31,162 bases of DNA, taken from NCBI GenBank assembly GCA_900539505.1, contig UQCL01000019.1:1-31162 (forward strand). The letters are read 5' to 3'. The stretch comes from an uncultured Campylobacter sp. (GTDB lineage Bacteria > Campylobacterota > Campylobacteria > Campylobacterales > Campylobacteraceae). The notes under the pieces were generated by a model. It ran no database searches, was not told the DNA's origin, and saw only the letters and a list, made by a program, of their open reading frames with translations. Made by a program: the position numbers and the translations under genes. Below, piece by piece: positions 7,151-14,063 of this stretch; the first letter of the stretch is position 1; each line of letters starts with the position of its first letter.

Positions 7151-7193
7151 GTTGCGCTATCGGTATCGGCAACGCGCGGCTTGCTATGTCGCG

Positions 7194-7415
7194 GATGAAA
7201 TTTAGGCGCGATTAAAATTAATATCTAAATTTTAAAAAATCGACTAGCAGATGAAATTTCGGAACGATTAAAATTTAATATCCTAATTTTAGAAAATCAT
7301 TTAGCGAGTAAAATTTAGACACGATTAAATTTAAGATCAGAATTTTAAGAAAATCGCCTAGCGGATTAAATTTTAGCGCGATCTGAAATTTAGCGGTCGA
7401 GTTTAAGGAAAATTT
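7194..7415. repeat. Tandem array of about 57-bp units
   Basis: Four degenerate units starting at 7194, 7250, 7308 and 7364 (lengths 56, 58, 56 and a partial last one). Each begins GATGAAATTT or a close variant, then CGATTAAAATT, an ATTTTA tract and a tail like AAAATCGNCTAGC. There are no spacers of constant length between identical repeats, so this is not a CRISPR array. It ends just before the Rrf2 gene. Confidence 0.8.
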
Positions 7416-7455
7416 CGCTTAAATTCTAAAACTCAGATCCAAATCAAGGAGCGAA

Positions 7456-7866
7456 ATGCAAGTAGGTATAAAATTTTCACTCGCGGTGCACATCATGCTT
7501 TGCGTCGCGTATTTTCGCGAGGAGAAGGTCACGGGCGATTTCGTCGCCGCAAGCTCGGGGATAAACCCCGCCATCGCGCGCAAGCTGATCTCGCAGCTAA
7601 AAAACGCAGCTTTGGTGCTCACGACCGCGGGCGTGGGAGGCATCACACTAGCTCGCGACGCACGGCTCATCACGCTTTTAGACATTTACAAGGCGGTGAG
7701 CGAGGAGGACGCGATGTTTCGCCTGCACAAAGGCTCGCCAGCCGCCTGCCCCGTGGGCGGCAAGATCGAGGCGGTACTCGCGCCGCGCTTTGCTCGTATT
7801 CAGAATGATTTTAAAAAATCCCTATCAAGCGTGAGTTTGGCGGATCTTTTGAGCGATCTGGGATAG
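7456..7866 (+). CDS. Rrf2-family regulator (YwnA-like)
   Basis: A 136-residue winged-helix transcription factor. The N-terminal half carries the Rrf2 DNA-binding pattern (FSLAVHIMLCVAYF, then SSGINPAIARKLISQLKNAALV, then the glycine wing TTAGVGGITLARD). The dimerisation helix includes LLDIYKAV. It closely resembles B. subtilis YwnA, including the CPVG motif at C98. It lacks the three-cysteine cluster of the Fe-S members IscR and NsrR, so it may sense thiol oxidation or electrophiles through C98; that is inference. The ATG follows AAGGAG (7447-7452). The natural target would be the YwnB-like gene upstream, but I find no copy of the cupin operator next to this gene. A hairpin terminator follows. 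Confidence 0.92.
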   Translation: MQVGIKFSLAVHIMLCVAYFREEKVTGDFVAASSGINPAIARKLISQLKNAALVLTTAGVGGITLARDARLITLLDIYKAVSEEDAMFRLHKGSPAACPVGGKIEAVLAPRFARIQNDFKKSLSSVSLADLLSDLG

Positions 7867-7880
7867 GGATTGTGTGTTTA

Positions 7881-7901
7881 AGCCGACTTTTGGCGGCTTT
7901 T
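7881..7901 (+). terminator. Rho-independent terminator of the Rrf2 gene
   Basis: AGCCG (7881-7885) pairs with CGGCT (7894-7898) around an A/G mismatch, one further C-G pair and a TTTT loop, followed by TTTTAG. It lies 14 bases after the stop codon. Confidence 0.7.
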
Positions 7902-7952
7902 AGAATTTATTTTACTAAATTTTATTTGCTTCGTCGTATAGCGTCGTCAAAT

Positions 7953-8030
7953 TTAAAACCGAGCGTAATGATATGATGCAGATTTGACTTGAGCCTTTTC
8001 CATAGCGGCAGCAGAATTTACATCATTCAT
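7953..8030 (-). CDS. 25-codon open frame after the zeta remnant
   Basis: ATG at 8030 overlaps the TGA of the chimeric zeta frame as ATGA, and the stop is at 7953. The product is MNDVNSAAAMEKAQVKSASY plus five residues. The overlap is a normal coupling arrangement, so this may be the start of a gene whose remainder was lost when the region was rearranged. It could also be chance. No family recognised. Confidence 0.25.
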   Translation of the reverse strand: MNDVNSAAAMEKAQVKSASYHYARF

Positions 8031-8427
8031 TTTAACCCCTTACTAGCATTGCTATCTAAATTTTTTGCTTTAGCTTTTTCTTCAAGCTGCTTAGCTTTTT
8101 GGATCAGCCTTTCAGTAATCTTGCTGGCAAATTCTTGAGTAAATTTAGCACTGAGCCGACCCTCATTCTTTTGGATTTCATCAAAATTTGGATGAAATTT
8201 TCTATAATCATCACCATTTATGACTATGGCATTATTATTTAAATTTGCTCTAAAATATGTTTTGTCATCGAGCTTTTGCCCGATCCTGGCTGACCACCCA
8301 AAACGAAGGCTATTTTATCATCCACCTTGCTAGCATCCAAAATAGACATATCCCATATCCTGCGAAAGCTATACTCGAAGTCAAGGTCGCTAACTTTATA
8401 TTTGGTCGAGAAATCATCCGTTATCAT
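8027..8427 (-). pseudogene. Zeta-toxin-like kinase gene, frameshifted and 3'-truncated
   Basis: Zeta toxins are P-loop kinases that poison cell-wall precursors or nucleotides. From the ATG at 8427 the frame gives IAFVLGGQPGSGKSSMTKH, a Walker A motif at residues 44-53, then stops at 8239. The next frame resumes directly with NNNAIVINGDDYRKFHPNFD, the family's conserved NGDDxRxxHPxF segment, then an amphipathic helix (FTQEFASKITERLIQKAKQ). The span of 401 bases is one short of a multiple of three, fitting a one-base loss in the T/A run near 8240. The remaining two thirds of a zeta toxin are missing: after ERLIQKA the frame enters a charged tail that shares a 29-bp sequence with the end of the coiled-coil gene at 8797. 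A TTG at 8448 is an alternative start. Confidence 0.75.
8071..8099. repeat. 29-bp direct repeat, copy 1 (zeta tail)
   Basis: Identical over 29 bases to 8829-8857, in the same orientation, 758 bases apart. It encodes KAKQLEEKA on the minus strand in both genes. It marks the point where the zeta frame stops resembling zeta toxins. Confidence 0.85.
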
Positions 8428-8491
8428 TAAACTCTCTACTCTTGACAAGAAAGTCTAAAAGTATGTTATTGTCAATAAAATTCCTGCACAT
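8414..8491 (-). pseudogene. Possible PIN-domain toxin remnant (25 codons)
   Basis: ATG at 8491 overlaps the stop of the upstream gene as TAATG, the usual coupling in antitoxin-toxin pairs. The product FIDNNILLDFLVKSREF resembles the first strand and helix of PIN-domain nucleases (typically F-I-D-T-N-I-L-L-D-x-L), where the Asp residues bind metal; the usual Thr is Asn here. It stops after 25 residues and the zeta frame takes over in another frame, so at best this is a fragment. The match is short and could be chance. Confidence 0.35.
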
Positions 8492-8796
8492 TAACCTATG
8501 CCATACCTTTTACTCAAATACTTTTTATCTTCAAATTTATATTTTTTAATGTCATCGTCTATTTGAATATCGGTTTTAATTGCTCCACCAAATGACAATA
8601 CCTTAGCCATATCGGATTTAAATTTATTCTCTACCTCTATATTTTTCTCGTCAATAGCAAGAGCATCATCGATTTCGATTACGTCTTTAACACCAAGATT
8701 TAACCCCTGATTTAAGCTTTTAAATATTTTTTTAACTATCTCTACTTGCCTTATAGGTATTCCTATAACGGCTAAATTTACTGTTGCTTGCGGCAT
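8491..8796 (-). CDS. 101-residue hypothetical protein of the toxin island
   Basis: ATG at 8796 directly follows the stop of the coiled-coil gene (TAAATG), with AAAGGAG about six bases upstream and inside that gene's end. The product starts with a hydrophobic strand (ATVNLAVIGIPI), then a helix with KKIFKSLN, an acidic middle (VIEIDDALAIDEKNIEVE) and a Lys/Asp-rich end. There is no signal peptide. The gene overlaps the next short frame as TAATG and precedes the zeta remnant, a position often held by an antitoxin. I do not recognise the family, so antitoxin is only a positional guess. AT-rich like the rest of the island. Confidence 0.65.
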   Translation of the reverse strand: MPQATVNLAVIGIPIRQVEIVKKIFKSLNQGLNLGVKDVIEIDDALAIDEKNIEVENKFKSDMAKVLSFGGAIKTDIQIDDDIKKYKFEDKKYLSKRYGIG

Positions 8797-9216
8797 TTAA
8801 GGCTCCTTTCTTTTGCTTTCGATAGAATTAGCTTTTTCTTCAAGCTGCTTAGCTTTTAGATCCTCAATTTTAGCCTTAGATAGCTCGACGTCTCTATTGG
8901 CTTCCTCAAGCTTTCTTTCGGCCTCTTTGATCTTGGCTTCATCTCCGCTCTGTTTAGCTCTTTCAAGCTTCATTCGCGCCTCTTCCGCCTTCTCATAAGC
9001 TTTTTTATTAAGCTCCTTGGCTTTTATCATCTCATATTCCTCTTTGCTAACCTCTTTGATCATAGGATCTACCTCCCCGGTTTCCGGATTTCGTCCTACT
9101 ATCCTATCCATACTTACATAGTCGCCATCGTAAAGACCGATACCTTTGCCAATTAACCCTTCCCCAAATGCAACTGATCCAAAAAACAAAAAATACATCA
9201 AAACCAACTTTTTCAT
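8797..9216 (-). CDS. Secreted coiled-coil protein
   Basis: A 139-residue protein with a classical signal peptide (MKKLVLMYFLFFGSVAFGEG; cleavage probably after AFG). A short folded or extended segment (GIGLYDGDYVSMDRIVGRN) is followed, from about residue 55 to the end, by an almost continuous charged helix of Glu/Lys/Ala (KAYEKAEEARMKLERAK...) that should form a coiled coil. No lipobox cysteine is present. The ATG at 9216 has AAAGG upstream and an extended -10 promoter at 9247-9255. It is the first gene of the AT-rich island that leads into the zeta remnant. Function unknown; a periplasmic structural or binding role is a guess. Confidence 0.75.
   Translation of the reverse strand: MKKLVLMYFLFFGSVAFGEGLIGKGIGLYDGDYVSMDRIVGRNPETGEVDPMIKEVSKEEYEMIKAKELNKKAYEKAEEARMKLERAKQSGDEAKIKEAERKLEEANRDVELSKAKIEDLKAKQLEEKANSIESKRKEP
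8829..8857. repeat. 29-bp direct repeat, copy 2 (coiled-coil gene)
   Basis: Same 29 bases as 8071-8099, here inside the last codons of the coiled-coil gene (KAKQLEEKA). Sequence on both sides differs between the copies, but both continue into a charged tail and then a stop followed closely by a new ATG. Confidence 0.85.
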
Positions 9217-9246
9217 CTTAAACCTTTCATTAAAAATTTTATGGCA

Positions 9247-9255
9247 ATTATACCA
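9247..9255 (-). promoter_or_regulatory. Extended -10 promoter of the toxin island
   Basis: Minus-strand TGGTATAAT, an extended -10 element (TG-N-TATAAT), 31 bases before the start of the coiled-coil gene. No clear -35. Confidence 0.65.
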
Positions 9256-9440
9256 TAATTTTAAATCGCATATAAAGACATTTTAAGATTTCTAATTGTA
9301 TTGAAACATAGCAAAAGAGCGATATTCTTGATGAAATTCTCATTTCATAAATTTCAAAAACGGACTAAGAAATTCCAAACTACAATACATTGTTTTGGTG
9401 CTTAGATTTTATCGATACTGATGAGATTAAATTTTAAAAT

Positions 9441-9476
9441 TTTAGGCTTTGACGATTATAAGCGCCAAAGCCTAAA
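9441..9476 (-). terminator. Terminator of the ileS-to-ThiF operon
   Basis: Perfect 11-base arms TTTAGGCTTTG (9441-9451) and CAAAGCCTAAA (9466-9476) around a 14-base loop, eight bases beyond the last gene's stop. On the minus strand the stem runs into a T/A-rich tract. It sits between the operon and the AT-rich island. Confidence 0.75.
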
Positions 9477-9484
9477 TTTAAAAT

Positions 9485-10150
9485 TTACAATTTTATCTTC
9501 CTAACTTCCAGCTCGCCGCTAAAAAAGTTCGCGTAGTAAAGCAGGTCTTTTTCGACCTCAAGCCCCGCTAGATAGCGCAGAGCGAGGTTCGCCTCAAAGC
9601 TTGCCGCAAACATCACGATCGCAGCCGTTATGCCCGCAGGCGTCGCGTTTAGGCTCGGGAAAAATTTAAAATCCGCATTCTGCACGAAGCAGACTTGGCA
9701 CTGCCAGCTATCCACCGACGCAAACACCCACGGCACGCCTATTTGCTTAGCAAAGGCATCGATCTGCGCGCGCGTAGCGAGATTGTCGGTCGCATCTAAA
9801 ATCAGATCAAATTTCTCGCCCGAGTCTATTGCGCTAGCGAAAAATTCCTCCGCGCGGCTTTTGTGCACTTCCACGCTCACGCCGTCGTAGCGAGCCTCCG
9901 TGCGGCTTTTAAAAACGTCCGCTTTAAATTTACCCTCGTCTGCGAGCGTGAATAAAATTTGCCTGTGGATGTTGTGAAGCGCCACCGTATCGAAATCCAC
10001 GACGCTGATCCGCCCGATACCGCTTGCGCCCAGAGCGTAAGAAAGGCTACTTCCAAGCCCGCCCGCACCGATGATTAGGATGCGCTTGTCTGCAAGCGCG
10101 CGTTGCGTCTGCTCGCCCCAAAGTTGGATCTGCCTGTGAAAGTAGTTCAT
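9485..10150 (-). CDS. ThiF/MoeB/HesA-family E1-like protein
   Basis: A 221-residue Rossmann protein of the family that adenylates the C-terminus of ubiquitin-like sulfur carriers such as ThiS and MoaD. GAGGLGSS at residues 28-35 binds ATP; D52/D54, N60, R63 and Q64 (VDFDTVALHNIHRQ) form the family's nucleotide site; DATDN is the next motif. It is shorter than ThiF or MoeB (about 245-250) and shows one CxxC (CQVC) but not the second zinc-binding CxxC near the C-terminus, so it may be a divergent member. It starts inside the last codon of the nitrilase-family gene (ATGA overlap) and ends the operon. ThiF is plausible, but no thiS or moaD gene is in view. Confidence 0.8.
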   Translation of the reverse strand: MNYFHRQIQLWGEQTQRALADKRILIIGAGGLGSSLSYALGASGIGRISVVDFDTVALHNIHRQILFTLADEGKFKADVFKSRTEARYDGVSVEVHKSRAEEFFASAIDSGEKFDLILDATDNLATRAQIDAFAKQIGVPWVFASVDSWQCQVCFVQNADFKFFPSLNATPAGITAAIVMFAASFEANLALRYLAGLEVEKDLLYYANFFSGELEVRKIKL

Positions 10151-11322
10151 AAAAGCCCCCTACTGACTAGATTTTTTCGGAATTTCCACAGCCCGCGCGC
10201 CGCAGCGATCTCGTCCGCGTCCACTTCGCACATCAGCACGCCCTCTTCGTTTTTCAGCTCGTTTGCGATCTCACCGCTAGGGGTTACGACGAAGCTCTCG
10301 CCGTAAAATTTAAACTCGCTCTCGCCGAATTTCGCCTCGCCGATACGGTTTGCGCGGATGACGTAGAGCGAGTTCGTAAACGCGCGCATCTTCAAAAGCT
10401 CGCGCCAGCGTCCGCCGCTTTCGAAAGTCGAGGCGCACGGCACGAGCACGCAGCCGACGTTTTTTTGCATAAAATAGCGCCAAAATACGTCAAAATGCGC
10501 CTCGTAGCCGAAGCAGACGCCGAATTTTACGCCGCCCTCGCTAAAGATCATCGGCGAAATTTTACCGATTTTGCGGCTTTTGCGGTTGGCGAAAAAGCCC
10601 TCCTCGTTCCAGTGCGGATAGTCCATCAGGATATTTTGGTCGTAAAATTTTACCTCCGAGGGCGAAAATTTCGCGCAGGATTTCACCCAGATAGGCTCGT
10701 TTTCGCTCGCGCAAAAGATCTCCTCTTCGCTCGCATCTTTTTGGCTCTCGGCTTTTAAATTTGAAGCGTTCGAGTTACTCGGGATCGAAGCGCTTAAATT
10801 TAAACCGTCTGCGGAATTTGCGGCTTTGAAATTTAAAGCGTGCGCGCCGCAGGAGCTTAAGCCGCCTTTGGAACTCTGCTCGCTTGCGGAATTTAAAGCG
10901 CTCTTAGAATTTGAACCATCGTTGGAATTTAAATCGCTCTTGGAATTTAGCTCACCCTTGCAACCGGGCTCGCTTTTAAGGCTTAAAGAATTTTCGCTGC
11001 CGCAGCGCGCGCTTTTTTGAGCCGCGCCGCCGAAAATGCCCGCCTGCCTCAAAATCGCGCCGCTAGCGGCTCTGATTATCGGCGCTACGATATGTAGGTT
11101 GTATTTGGCGGCCAGCCGCGCCATCAGCTCCTGTTTATGCTCGCTCTGTTCGCAGGCTATGGAGCGGGGCATCTTTTTAAGCTCGCTAAAGAAGGAATTT
11201 AGCTCATATTCGCCCAGCAGCACGATCCGCGCGCCGTTGTCTTTGGCGACCTTCATATAGTAATCGATCCGATTTTCGCTCATCGAAAGCGTCGGTAGCT
11301 GTAAAACGCATACGTTTATCAT
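10147..11322 (-). CDS. Nitrilase-superfamily (carbon-nitrogen) hydrolase with repeat insertion
   Basis: A 391-residue protein of the Glu-Lys-Cys hydrolase family that cleaves amides or nitriles; usual length is about 260-300. The catalytic Glu is E38 (LLGEYEL) and the nucleophile C270 (KFGVCFGYE); I do not assign the Lys with certainty. Between the strand IVAPIIR (79-84) and the next conserved segment (FYDQNILMDYPHWNE, about 227) lies a low-complexity Ser/Asn-rich insertion of over 100 residues, in which residues about 109-157 repeat a six-residue unit of the xLNSKS type. Fold and catalytic residues are otherwise intact. The ATG at 11322 has GGAGG five bases before it, nine bases after xseB, and the gene overlaps the ThiF-like gene by four bases. 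Its place after xseB corresponds, from memory, to Cj1056c of C. jejuni. Substrate unknown. Confidence 0.88.
   Translation of the reverse strand: MINVCVLQLPTLSMSENRIDYYMKVAKDNGARIVLLGEYELNSFFSELKKMPRSIACEQSEHKQELMARLAAKYNLHIVAPIIRAASGAILRQAGIFGGAAQKSARCGSENSLSLKSEPGCKGELNSKSDLNSNDGSNSKSALNSASEQSSKGGLSSCGAHALNFKAANSADGLNLSASIPSNSNASNLKAESQKDASEEEIFCASENEPIWVKSCAKFSPSEVKFYDQNILMDYPHWNEEGFFANRKSRKIGKISPMIFSEGGVKFGVCFGYEAHFDVFWRYFMQKNVGCVLVPCASTFESGGRWRELLKMRAFTNSLYVIRANRIGEAKFGESEFKFYGESFVVTPSGEIANELKNEEGVLMCEVDADEIAAARGLWKFRKNLVSRGLL
10853..10996. repeat. 18-bp tandem repeats inside the hydrolase gene
   Basis: Eight 18-base units in register. On the plus strand the clearest are GAATTTAAAGCGCTCTTA (10889), GAATTTGAACCATCGTTG (10907), GAATTTAAATCGCTCTTG (10925) and GAATTTAGCTCACCCTTG (10943); outer copies are more diverged. 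Eighteen bases equal six codons, so the hydrolase frame is kept. Confidence 0.85.
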
Positions 11323-11331
11323 CGCCGCCTC

Positions 11332-11517
11332 CTAAGCCTGCTCGGGCGCGTTTATTTCGGCAACCTCGAGTTTGGCGTTTTCTAAAATTTCCTTCGCCTC
11401 TTTTAGCAGCGCCACGCCCTGTTTATACAGCTTCACGCTCTCCTCCAAGCTCAGATCCTTGTCGTTTAGGCTCTTTAAAAGCGCGTTAATCTTCTCCATT
11501 TTTTCTTCAAAACTCAT
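11332..11517 (-). CDS. xseB: Exodeoxyribonuclease VII small subunit
   Basis: A 61-residue helical-hairpin protein that binds the large subunit XseA and is needed for single-strand DNA degradation in repair. MSFEEKMEKINALLKSLNDK followed by LSLEESVKLYKQGVALL and a Lys/Glu-rich second helix is the family pattern at normal length. The start lies inside the 3' end of metX (11-base overlap), which implies translational coupling. xseA is not in the window. Confidence 0.93.
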   Translation of the reverse strand: MSFEEKMEKINALLKSLNDKDLSLEESVKLYKQGVALLKEAKEILENAKLEVAEINAPEQA

Positions 11518-12613
11518 CCAAAATCCTTTTTATGATGTAATCAAATTTTTCTATCTCGACCAAAAACGCGTCGTGTCCGTAGTCGCTGTCGATCTGCGCG
11601 TAGCTCGTGCGATCCTTTTTCCCTAGATCGCTCATCGCATCGTAAATTTCTTTCATTAGCTCCGGCGGAAAGAGCACGTCGCCTTTGAAAGAGATGAGGT
11701 GCAGGCACGATCTGATCTGCGCACAGGCGTTTTTGAGATTGCCGTAGTGGCGCGTGCAATCAAATATATTCATCATCTTGGCGATGTAGAGATAGCACAG
11801 CGGATCGAACCTGCGCGCGAAATTTTCGCCGTTGTATTCAAGGTAGCGATCCACCTGAAAGCGCCCGTTGATCTCGTAAAGACCGTCGGTTTCAACGTAG
11901 TTGCGCCCAAATTTATCCTGCATCGAGCTTGGGCTCAGAAAGCTAATATGCCCCGCCATGCGCCCCACCGCCATGCCGTCAAGTCCGTGCTCGGCGATCA
12001 GATTTTTATCGTAGTTGCCGTTTTTAAAGCTCGGATCGCGCAAGATGGCCTCGGTCGCGATCTTATTAAACGCGATCGCCCAAGGCTGCGTGGCGTAGGT
12101 GCTTGCGAGCACAAAAATTTCATCCGCAAATTCCGGATATTCGATCGCATAGCACAGCGCCTGCATGCCGCCCAGACTGCCGCCGATAACGGCGCGGGCG
12201 CGCAAAATACCTAGGCGCTTTAAAAGCATCATCTGCGCGCGCACGACGTCCGAGACGACCACTACCGGAAAGCGCAAGCGGTACTCGCGGCCGCTGCTTT
12301 CATCGACATCAAGCGGGCAGGTAGAGCCAAACGGCGAAGCCAGGATGTTTATGCAGATGACGAAAAATTTCGTCGTATCGACCGCTTTATGATCGCCGAT
12401 GAGCCCGTCCCACCAGCCGGGCTTAACGTCGCCCTCGTAAAGTCCCGCGGCGTGCGCGGAACCCGTTAGGGCGTGGCAGATGACGATGACGTTTGATTTA
12501 TCGGAATTTAGCTCGCCGTATGTTTCGTAGGCGAGCTTGAAGTTGGAAAAGACGCGGCCGCTCTCCAGATAGAGCGGCTCGTCGAAATTTTGAATTTTGC
12601 TTTGAAGGATCAC
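11507..12613 (-). CDS. metX: Homoserine O-acetyltransferase
   Basis: MetX makes O-acetyl-homoserine (O-succinyl in some members) for methionine synthesis by direct sulfhydrylation. The 368-residue alpha/beta hydrolase has HALTGSAHAAG (47-57), the nucleophile S146 in GGSLGGMQAL, and the C-terminal catalytic Asp/His (DSDYGHDAF). Length is normal. ATG at 12613 overlaps the guaB stop by four bases (ATGA). I do not recall metX at this place in C. jejuni, so its presence between guaB and xseB would be a lineage difference. Acetyl versus succinyl donor cannot be settled by inspection. Confidence 0.94.
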   Translation of the reverse strand: MILQSKIQNFDEPLYLESGRVFSNFKLAYETYGELNSDKSNVIVICHALTGSAHAAGLYEGDVKPGWWDGLIGDHKAVDTTKFFVICINILASPFGSTCPLDVDESSGREYRLRFPVVVVSDVVRAQMMLLKRLGILRARAVIGGSLGGMQALCYAIEYPEFADEIFVLASTYATQPWAIAFNKIATEAILRDPSFKNGNYDKNLIAEHGLDGMAVGRMAGHISFLSPSSMQDKFGRNYVETDGLYEINGRFQVDRYLEYNGENFARRFDPLCYLYIAKMMNIFDCTRHYGNLKNACAQIRSCLHLISFKGDVLFPPELMKEIYDAMSDLGKKDRTSYAQIDSDYGHDAFLVEIEKFDYIIKRILDEF

Positions 12614-14061
12614 TGATTTACTCGGTAATTCGGCGCTTCCTGCGTGATGATGACGTCGTGGACGTGGCTTTCTTTAAGACCTGCGCTCGTGATCTCGACG
12701 AATTCCGCCTTTTGCTGAAAGGTCGCGATATCCTTGCTACCGCAGTATCCCATCGAGCTTCGCAAGCCGCCTAGCAGCTGAAAGATCACGTCTTTTAGCA
12801 TACCCGCGTAAGGTACGCGCCCCTCGACGCCCTCGGGTACGAGCTTTTCTTTTGCGGTGCCGTCTTGAAAGTAGCGATCCGAGCTTCCCTTCTGCATCGC
12901 CGCAAGAGATCCCATGCCGCGGTAGGTTTTGTACTGACGGCCCTGAAACGTAATGAGCTCGCCTGGGGTTTCGTAGCAGCCTGCTAGCAGGCTTCCCATC
13001 ATCACCGAGCTTGCGCCCGCGGCTAGGGCTTTGGCGATGTCGCCCGAGTATTTGATGCCGCCGTCTGCGATGATAGGAATTCCAAATTTAGCCGCCTCGA
13101 TCGCGCAATCGTTGATCGCGGTGAATTGCGGCACGCCCACGCCCGCTACGATGCGCGTAGTGCAGATCGAGCCCGGGCCGATGCCTACTTTAATCGCATC
13201 GGCTCCCGCGTTTGCGATATCTTTTATGCTGGCGGGATTTGCGACGTTTCCGACTACTACGTCCACGTCAAAATTTCGCTTCAGCTCCTTAAGCGTGTCG
13301 ATAATGCCTTTGGAGTGCCCGTGCGCAGAGTCCATCACAAGCGCATCTACGCCCGCTTTTACGAGAGCTTCGGCTCTTTGCAGATGGCCTACGCCAATCG
13401 CCGCGGCGACGCGAAGGCGTCCGAATTTGTCTTTATTAGCGCTTGGATATTCGATGCGTTTTTTAAGGTCTTTAATCGTAATAAGCCCCTCCAAATGGCC
13501 GTTTGCGTCGATTATCGGAAGCTTTTCTACCTTATTGTTTCTAAAAATTTTCTCCGCATCATCAAGCGTGCAGCCCTTTGGAGCGGTAATTAGCGGAGCC
13601 TTGGTCATCTTCTCGCCCACGAGCGCGGCGGTGTCTGTTTCAAAGCGCAAGTCGCGATTGGTTAAAATTCCAATCAGCACGCCGTTGTCGTCGATAACGG
13701 GAATGCCGCTAATATGGTACTCGCTCATCAGATCGAGAGCGTCTTTGATCGTGGCGTCCGCCTTGATCGAGATAGGGTCTATAATGACGCCACTTTCGCT
13801 CTTTTTTACGCGGCGAACCATCTTGGCTTGCGAGTCCTCGTCCATATTTTTATGGATCACGCCGATGCCGCCGAGGCGCGCCATCATTATCGCGGTGCGG
13901 TACTCGGTGACCGTATCCATCGCAGCACTCACGAGAGGGGTATTTAGCGTGATATTTTTCGTAAAACTCGTGCTGATATCGACCTCTTTGGGTAAAATTT
14001 CAGAGTATTGCGGTACCAACAAAACATCCTCGAAGGTCAGAGCCTTTTTGACGATCTTCAT
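12610..14061 (-). CDS. guaB: IMP dehydrogenase
   Basis: GuaB oxidises IMP to XMP with NAD, the committing step of GTP synthesis. The 483-residue protein has the TIM-barrel start (LTFEDVLLVPQYSEILP), two CBS domains at about 90-205, the catalytic cysteine C300 in GPGSICTTR, the flap region (QGRQYKTYRGMGSLAAM) and the SSMGYCG phosphate loop near the end. Length is as expected. It lies two bases after gatA and overlaps metX, so it is translated within the operon. An open frame of 368 codons opposite this gene is a shadow. Confidence 0.97.
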   Translation of the reverse strand: MKIVKKALTFEDVLLVPQYSEILPKEVDISTSFTKNITLNTPLVSAAMDTVTEYRTAIMMARLGGIGVIHKNMDEDSQAKMVRRVKKSESGVIIDPISIKADATIKDALDLMSEYHISGIPVIDDNGVLIGILTNRDLRFETDTAALVGEKMTKAPLITAPKGCTLDDAEKIFRNNKVEKLPIIDANGHLEGLITIKDLKKRIEYPSANKDKFGRLRVAAAIGVGHLQRAEALVKAGVDALVMDSAHGHSKGIIDTLKELKRNFDVDVVVGNVANPASIKDIANAGADAIKVGIGPGSICTTRIVAGVGVPQFTAINDCAIEAAKFGIPIIADGGIKYSGDIAKALAAGASSVMMGSLLAGCYETPGELITFQGRQYKTYRGMGSLAAMQKGSSDRYFQDGTAKEKLVPEGVEGRVPYAGMLKDVIFQLLGGLRSSMGYCGSKDIATFQQKAEFVEITSAGLKESHVHDVIITQEAPNYRVNQ

Positions 14062-14063
14062 AC

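Noticed and set aside
6737..7172. Overlapping minus-strand open frames rich in Tyr, Cys and Arg
   Set aside because: They follow from the triplet-periodic low-complexity tract being read backwards; several frames are open at once and none has a start signal or domain.
7194..7415. Possible CRISPR array
   Set aside because: Units are contiguous and degenerate with no unique spacers of constant length, and there are no cas genes. The 9-bp array at the window end fails for the same reason.
8797..9216. TrbM-like or other conjugation protein
   Set aside because: The signal peptide and coiled coil are compatible, but I see no cysteine pattern or motif of a conjugation family and no transfer genes nearby.
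10826..11020. Plus-strand open frame with LEFKSL/LEFSSP repeats opposite the hydrolase gene
   Set aside because: It is the reverse reading of the 18-bp repeats; the minus-strand frame carries the amidase motifs on both sides, so that is the coding strand.
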